Part shown: in pieces, positions 58,488 to 64,000 of the stretch
Numbering within the stretch: the first letter of the stretch is position 1
How the letters are laid out: every line of letters begins with the position of its first letter
Source of the DNA: Thamnidium elegans
Lineage: Eukaryota; Mucoromycota; Mucoromycetes; Mucorales; Mucoraceae
Direction: 5' to 3'
Assembly: GCA_025201345.1 (NCBI GenBank)
Contig: JAIXMG010000003.1
Span: 1,364,001-1,428,000, forward strand
DNA: 64,000 bases
Position numbers and translations under genes: made by a program
Notes under the pieces: model-generated
Seen by the model: only the letters and a program-made list of their open reading frames with translations
Database searches by the model: none
Told to the model about the DNA's origin: nothing

Positions 58488-59249
58488 ATGGTCAGATACG
58501 CTGCTACCCCAGCCAACCCTTCCAAGGGTAAGTTTTTTTTTTGTTTTTTTAAGTGATCAAAGGAAAAAGTAGAATTGACGGTTTTTATTTTATTTTTTTT
58601 GTAGCTGCTAAGTCCAGAGGTTCTTACCTCCGTGTTCACGTATGTATTAAAAACAGACAAAAATATACAAGTAAAAGTGTTTTCTAACGTTCTTTTTAAA
58701 TACATTAAATAGTTCAAGAACACTCATGAAGTTGCTGTTGCCGTTAAGGGTCTCAAGTTGAGCAAGGCTTTCACCTATCTCAACAACGTTACCGAACACA
58801 AGCAAATTATTCCTTTCCGTAAGTTCAACGGTGGTGTTGGTCGTCATGCCCAAGCCAAGGAATTCGGTACCACTCAAGGTCGTTGGCCCGTCAAGTCTGT
58901 CAAGTTCGTTACTGACCTCTTGAAGAATGCTGAATCTAACGCCGAGGTAAGCATTGAAAGGGAAGAAATAAAAAAAAAAGGGAGATATACTGATATGATT
59001 AATGAATAGGCCAAGGGTTTAAACGTTGAAGAGCTTTATATCTCCAGCATCGTTGTCAACCAAGCTCCCAAGCATCGTCGTCGTACTTACCGTGCTCACG
59101 GTAGAATCAACCCTTTCATGTGTTCTCCCTCTCACATCGAGGTTGTTCTCACCGAAAAGGATGAGGTTGTTCCTCGTGCTGATGACAAGAAGGTTGTCAA
59201 GCTCAATGCTCGTCAATTAGCTCGTAACGCTCGTCTTGCTCGTGCTTAA
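58488..59249 (+). CDS. RPL17: Ribosomal protein uL22 (60S RPL17)
   Basis: Exons 58488-58527, 58605-58639, 58713-58946 and 59010-59249 give 182 aa. Family landmarks are [98 protein letters not shown] and the rRNA-binding [18 protein letters not shown] with the HIEVVLTE end. uL22 lines the exit tunnel of the 60S subunit. Three introns cluster in the first two thirds; the second exon is only 35 nt. Codon bias is strong. The C-terminus ends in Arg/Leu-rich [13 protein letters not shown]. Confidence 0.97.
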
Positions 59250-59659
59250 ATATATATATTTTTTTTTGGAAACTCTTTTTTTAAAAAAAAATAAAACCTC
59301 TTTTTAAAACAATAAGGATGCATAAAGAAGGTGGGAAAATACAGGTCATACCCCCCTTTATTTTACTGACTTGAAGACGTCAGGAAATACTAAACTACAG
59401 TTACACTAATAAATGCATCACGTGCAGTGCAATCATAAGGGTGAGATTACACATAGAACCTCGGCTGATTCAAAGAAAACGATCTACGCACTTGGAAAAA
59501 AAAAAACTCAAGTGACATGATGTTGTGCATTTTCTTTTTTTTAACTCCCCGCTTTGGAAGATTAAAAAATTGACATCAAAAAAAAATAACCTTTAAAAAA
59601 CCTTTTTTTTTTTCTTTCTGTCTCTTCTTTCTTCTTCTTGTTTTCATTATACAAACTAA
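59250..59659. other. Intergenic region upstream of the E/A/V-rich gene
   Basis: 410 bp. The left part is the RPL17 3' flank. The right part is a CT-rich leader ending in cttcttcttgttttcattatacaa-type sequence before the start codon. No further gene. Confidence 0.5.
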
Positions 59660-61237
59660 ATGTCTACTATAACTGAACCCATTGTTACTGAACAAATTGC
59701 TGCTGCTACCCCTCAAGTAGTTGAAGCTCCTGTTACTGAGCCCGTAAAGACTGAAGAAGTCAAGACGGAAGAAGTAGCCAAGGTTGAAGAACCTGTTGCT
59801 ACTACGGCTGATGAAGAAGTGGCAGCTACTGCAGTTACTGAAGTAGCAGCTCCTAGCCCTTCCAAGTCTAACCCTACTAAACGTCTCTCTCTCTTCCTTG
59901 GTAAGGCCAAGACATTTGTTGATAAGAAGGTTCACGAAAAGAAACCTGCTGTTCCTAAAAAGGACGCTGCAGCTGAAGAAGTTGTAGAAGCTACTGCCGA
60001 GCCTACTTCTGTTATTGAAGAAGCTGCTGCTGTTGAAGAGCCTGCTACTAGAGAAGTCGAAACTGCCAAGATTCCCAAGACTGAAAAGCGTAAATCTATC
60101 TTGGCTGGTATTTTCCGCAGCAAGGTAATATAACACACTTGATTATCACAATTCTGTTTTATCATCAATGGCTTTTCGGACTTGGGCGTTTAATTTCCCA
60201 AAGAAGATGTACCATGAGCAAAAGATTAGTGTGACCAAAAAAAAAAAAACTTTTTTGTCTAGTACTTTCTTTTGAATAGTGACCCAGCTTATTTTAAGAC
60301 TAGAACATTTTTTTTCTTTTGTGATCTACCTTTCAAAATAACATTTTGTACAATCGTTACTCAACTGCATTTTTTTATTTTATTTTAGAGCCCAGTCAAT
60401 AAGGAAGTGGAAAAGTCGGAGGATGTAACTGCTACAGGTAAAAATAGAAATTTTTTTTTTTTTGTATATTTTTTAGATTGTACCTAAAAAAATATATATA
60501 TATATAGTAGAAGAAGTTGCAAAGCCCGATGAAACTGTTACTGATAAGGAGACTCAGGAGACGTCTGCTGCTGTAGTTGAAGAAGAATCAGTTGTTGCTG
60601 AACATGAAAAGGAAAATGTTATGGACCAAATCAAGCGTAGTCCTCTTGGTAAACTCTTTAAACAAAAGAAGGAAGCTGAACACAAGGAAGAAGTCGTTAC
60701 CGAAGCCCCTATTATCGCCGAACCTGAAGTAGTAGAGGAAACCCCCGCCGTCGAAGAAGCTGCTGGTAAGTTTAGTACTATACGATTTTAAAAAAATTGG
60801 ATGATGGCTTTTTTCTTCATTTGGTGTTATTGCCAAACGAATAGTCTCGTTCAAAACACATGTGAGAAAGCTCCATGTGTGTAACTTTTTTTTTTTTTTT
60901 TTTGCTATTGAATTGTTCATTAATTTATTTTTTATTAGTTGAAGCTCCTGCTACTCAAGAAAAGGTTGCTCGTTCTGGATCTCCTTTAGGTCGTCGTATC
61001 ACTCAAATGTTCCGCGGCTTTTCTAGCAAGAAGAAGGTTCCTACCGTCGCCACTGAAGAGGATGCTGCTAAGAAGGAGGAGGAAGGTACTCGTGAAATTG
61101 CTACCGAAACTGCTGCTATTGAAGACGCCCCCGCTGCTCCTGCTGCCAAGGAAGAGCAACAACAAGAGAAGCCTGAAGTCGTTACTCCTGTACAAGTCTC
61201 TGCTGTTCAAGTTCCTGCTGCACAAGCTACTGCTTAA
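59660..61237 (+). CDS. E/A/V-rich disordered protein with four basic S-x-L-x(n)-F modules
   Basis: Exons 59660-60124, 60389-60437, 60508-60765 and 60939-61237 give 356 aa. I do not recognise a named family. Most of the protein is acidic and disordered (many VEE, EEVV, TEPV, AAxEE pieces). Four short basic, amphipathic modules interrupt it: PTKRLSLFLGKAKTFVDKK, TEKRKSILAGIFRSK, IKRSPLGKLFKQKK and SGSPLGRRITQMFRGFSSKK. Each has a Ser or Thr next to basic residues followed by hydrophobic and Phe positions. This would suit membrane or lipid binding switched by phosphorylation, or partner binding, but that is inference. No signal peptide or membrane helix. Codon use (GCT, GTT, GAA, AAG) is as biased as in the ribosomal genes, so it may be abundant. 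Long first intron (264 nt). Confidence 0.83.
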
Positions 61238-63679
61238 AGTGTTTATTTTTTACGTACAGCGACAAGAAAAGAAAACGATAACTTTTTTTTTTTTTTTTTT
61301 TTACGGTATCTAATTATTACTCTTACTCGTACACCAAAAATTCTGTATTTTTTTTTTTTTTTTTAGCGCTTTTTATTAACTATTATTACTCTTTTTACTA
61401 TTTACTTTTTTACTTTTCTATACATATTATTATTATTACTTTTTTAATTTTTAAAAAAAAGAATGGGAGAGGGAGAAAAAAAAATTATCCATACTACTAC
61501 CATTTCTTTAACAAGCAAACGTATTTTTAATAAACACTATTTTTAATCGATAAACATCCCACAAAAATAATAATCGGTTATTATCATAGTTCAACGAATG
61601 TGTAACTGTACTACTACTTTTGAAGCTTATTGTTGTTGTGAAAAAGTACAGATTGCTTCTAGTTTTTTTTTTCTTCTGTCTCCCCCCTTGCATATATACA
61701 TATAGTTTCTTTTTTTTTTTTTAAAGACACTAATGAGTATATATCATGTGTAAAAAGAAATAAAGGAAAAAAAAAGTTAGTTAGTATATCATCGATTTAA
61801 TCTTTTTTTTTTTTTTTCATTTAAATTTCGTACTACCCTTCTAAACAAGAAGCTATTTTACCTTGATCTATAAAATACAAGCTTGCAAATTATAAAAATA
61901 GATCCATGATTCATAACTATTACGGGCGCGTTTTCTTTTTTTATATATTTATTTATTTTGTATTTAAATAATAAACAACGGTCGTCATGTCATCAGATCA
62001 AAAAATTAAAAAAAAAATTCTGACTTGTATATTTTCAGATACCGCTATGTTACGCAAAACCTTGTTTTTATTGTACCCATCTGTATGCACTCTATTTAGA
62101 CTCTTTTATTTGGTCGTTTTGACGAATATATAAGCTTTTTTAGTGCGTTTTGAAGGACTATTTATCTGTATTTAATAGTTTTATTTTTGAAACAATGGGA
62201 TATACTCTCCACTTTTTTTTTTTTTCGGTTTCTTTTTTTTCAAAAACTGTTTGTTTCAATTTCATAAGTTTGTCAACATTGATAGCACGGTTCAAGCTAA
62301 TAGGAATGTGGAACTGCAGCACTTTTTTTTTTTTTTTTTTTTTTCGCATAAATAGAATGAGACAACTTTCGTTTCTCTTCGTTCTAATGTATTCAAAATG
62401 TTGTTGTTTTCTGCTTAACAACGACAATAACTGATAAAAATAAGCGTGTAGCATAAAGATGGGTCAACTTACTTATTTACCTATAACCGAGTTATAGCTA
62501 GCGTGTAAATTTTAATAAAATGTATGCAGTTTTTTTTTTTTTATTATTATTCTCTTTAGTTGATCCCGTTTATATTCTTTTAGAGTAAAATGTATTCGCT
62601 AAATAGGAATTGCCCAGCTATCGAAACGTTCTTGAAGAGTGTACAATTATTTCTATATTTTAATTTCAATAAGCGATTTTTAGTTGTTTATGGAAATGTT
62701 GTGTTTTGTCACATTATTGTGTACTAAATACTTGTGCAGATAATTTATGCAAATATGACCTAGTAATACTTAAACTTCAAATAATGTTATTTTTTTTTAT
62801 TGTAGCTGTTGTTTTAAAAAGTTTATGTGTACTATTCAAAAAAAAAACAGGGGCAAATGTTTAAACAGAAAACCTGGGGGGGTGTTTGTCTAAACTTTAC
62901 CCGGCATTTTTAGTATTTTTATGTGGAGACATTGGTCAGCGAAAAAGGCACATGATTTGTCTATAATAGGGTACTTTGTACAAGAAATAAATGACGTTGA
63001 TAGTTACTAAAATGATATAATCTAAATTAAAATATTGAGTTTAAGTAAGGTGGTATCATTTTTTTAGTTTTATTTTAATGTGTTTACCAAATGAATTGAT
63101 GTAGTACATCCAGAGTCTCGTTGATATCATGCACACCTGCTTTAAGAACTATCCAAAGGGGGGGAATATGTGTACGTCTAAAACGTACATCTACTAGCTT
63201 CTTCAACGTATACACTTATTCTCCATGATGTATATCTGTGATGTTTCTGATCTTCCTTTGTCAATCGAGAAAAAAAAAAAAAAAGGATACAGAGAATAAT
63301 AATTATTTAGGTGCAATTTTTTTTTTATGAAAAACAAGCAAACGATAACTCGTTTTTTTTTTTTCTAAATTTTATAGAATCTTATAAAGCCGCTTTACTG
63401 ATCTATTAATTTCTGTTTTTTACAAGTAATATATTTCGGAATAACTTAATATCCGGATCGTAAGCTTTTGGTGTAAAAAATATATTATTTATTAACAGCG
63501 TTATTTCTGCTCATAAATTAGCTCAACGAGCCAGATATATTAATGAGCTCGTTAAAATAAAAAAATATACGAAATAGATGGAAGTAACTACAATTTAAAA
63601 TCCAAACACGTGATATTCACGTGCTTTTGTTAAAATATATTACCTTGAGTAAAACTACAAAAACTTCTGGACATGAATC
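61238..63679. other. Intergenic region between the E/A/V-rich gene and tRNA-Ser
   Basis: About 2.4 kb of AT-rich sequence with many T runs (for example 61272-61291 and 62323-62344). ORFs at 62150-62454 overlap on opposite strands and reflect T/A runs. I see no supportable gene. Confidence 0.5.
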
Positions 63680-63761
63680 GTCGCTTTGTCGGAGTGGTTA
63701 ACGAGATAGCCTGCTAAGCTATTGCTCTTTGAGCGCGCAGGTTCGAATCCTGCAGGCGACG
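63680..63761 (+). tRNA. tRNA-Ser (anticodon GCT), intronless
   Basis: The 7-bp acceptor stem pairs GTCGCTT (63680-63686) with AGGCGAC (63754-63760, one G-T pair), with discriminator G at 63761. The D arm contains GGAGTGGTTAACGAGA. The anticodon arm ATAGC-CTGCTAA-GCTAT carries GCT in the loop. A long class II variable arm (TGCTCTTTGAGC) follows, then T stem and loop GCAGG-TTCGAAT-CCTGC. It decodes AGC/AGT serine codons. Internal A and B boxes (TGGTTAACGAG, GGTTCGAATCC) supply the Pol III promoter. Confidence 0.96.
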
Positions 63762-63765
63762 CTTC

Positions 63766-63770
63766 TTTTT
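63766..63770 (+). terminator. Pol III terminator of tRNA-Ser
   Basis: A T5 run begins five bases after the discriminator base. A second T run follows at about 63776-63781. Either would stop RNA polymerase III. Confidence 0.75.
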
Positions 63771-64000
63771 GGTAATTTTTTGGCGTTGTGGTGTGTGTAG
63801 ATGTGTGTAACCTTGCTGTTACGAATAGAAGAGTATCGTATACTGGTTTAAAGCCCTATCTTATCTGAACAGAGCATTATTTTCACTCCGTTTATTATCA
63901 CATCATTTTTTATAGCATATAACACAGCGTTTGTGCGTATTCAATGTGGGTTTTGAATAAGCTTTTTACCGTATGATTTAAGTTGTTGACATGTTGATAT

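Noticed and set aside
59576..60168. Ser/Phe- and Ala/Ser-rich minus-strand ORFs opposite the E/A/V-rich gene
   Set aside because: They are the complements of GAA/GCT-rich codons and have no exon structure of their own.
1..64000. CRISPR arrays, bacterial insertion sequences and intact viral genes
   Set aside because: No regularly spaced direct repeats, no intact transposase and no viral structural or polymerase motifs were seen.

Overview
The window is nuclear DNA of an early-diverging filamentous fungus, most likely Mucoromycota (Mucorales-like). It is AT-rich, full of homopolymer runs, and its genes carry several short GT-AG introns, mostly 50-90 nt. The gene set (Nup192, Fun30/SMARCAD1-type remodeller, Dug3, Brr6/Brl1, mitoferrin, GPD1, hexokinase, heat-shock-factor type regulator) is fungal. 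Translation uses the standard code. I assembled exon structures by hand from splice motifs, reading frame and family conservation; in every multi-exon gene reported the exon lengths sum to a whole number of codons.

Layout. 1-6358: two tandem paralogues of a kelch-like, single-pass membrane protein. 6581-12825 (-): the nuclear pore scaffold Nup192. 15077-21021: translation factor eIF4B, glycerol-3-phosphate dehydrogenase and an unrecognised 388-aa protein. 21042-22386 (-): Dug3 glutamine amidotransferase, ending 20 bp from that unknown gene. 26410-35757: a rightward run with an HSF-type transcription factor, Brr6/Brl1, mitoferrin, a 102-aa orphan and a sugar transporter. 35758-41552: a gene-poor block holding a decayed gene. 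41553-45119: a TLC-domain protein, then uL5 (RPL11) and uL13 (RPL16) head to head. 45788-53490: Fun30-type remodeller, WDR44-type WD40 protein and hexokinase. 53491-58487: a gene desert with another decayed gene. 58488-61237: uL22 (RPL17) and an E/A/V-rich protein with four short basic modules. 63680-63761: tRNA-Ser(GCT).

There are no operons. The genes are ordinary eukaryotic units: ribosome and translation (uL5, uL13, uL22, eIF4B), the nuclear envelope (Nup192, Brr6), sugar uptake and use (MFS transporter, hexokinase, GPD1), iron and glutathione metabolism (mitoferrin, Dug3) and chromatin or stress control (Fun30, HSF).

The least explained features are: the tandem kelch receptors with a conserved cytoplasmic tail box and fast-diverging tails; the modular 356-aa protein at 59660; a dispersed C-T(n)A(n)-G palindrome, sometimes inside introns; a 6-nt candidate microexon in eIF4B; and four decaying protein genes in the intergenic deserts. 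I found no CRISPR array, bacterial insertion sequence, intact transposon or viral gene.
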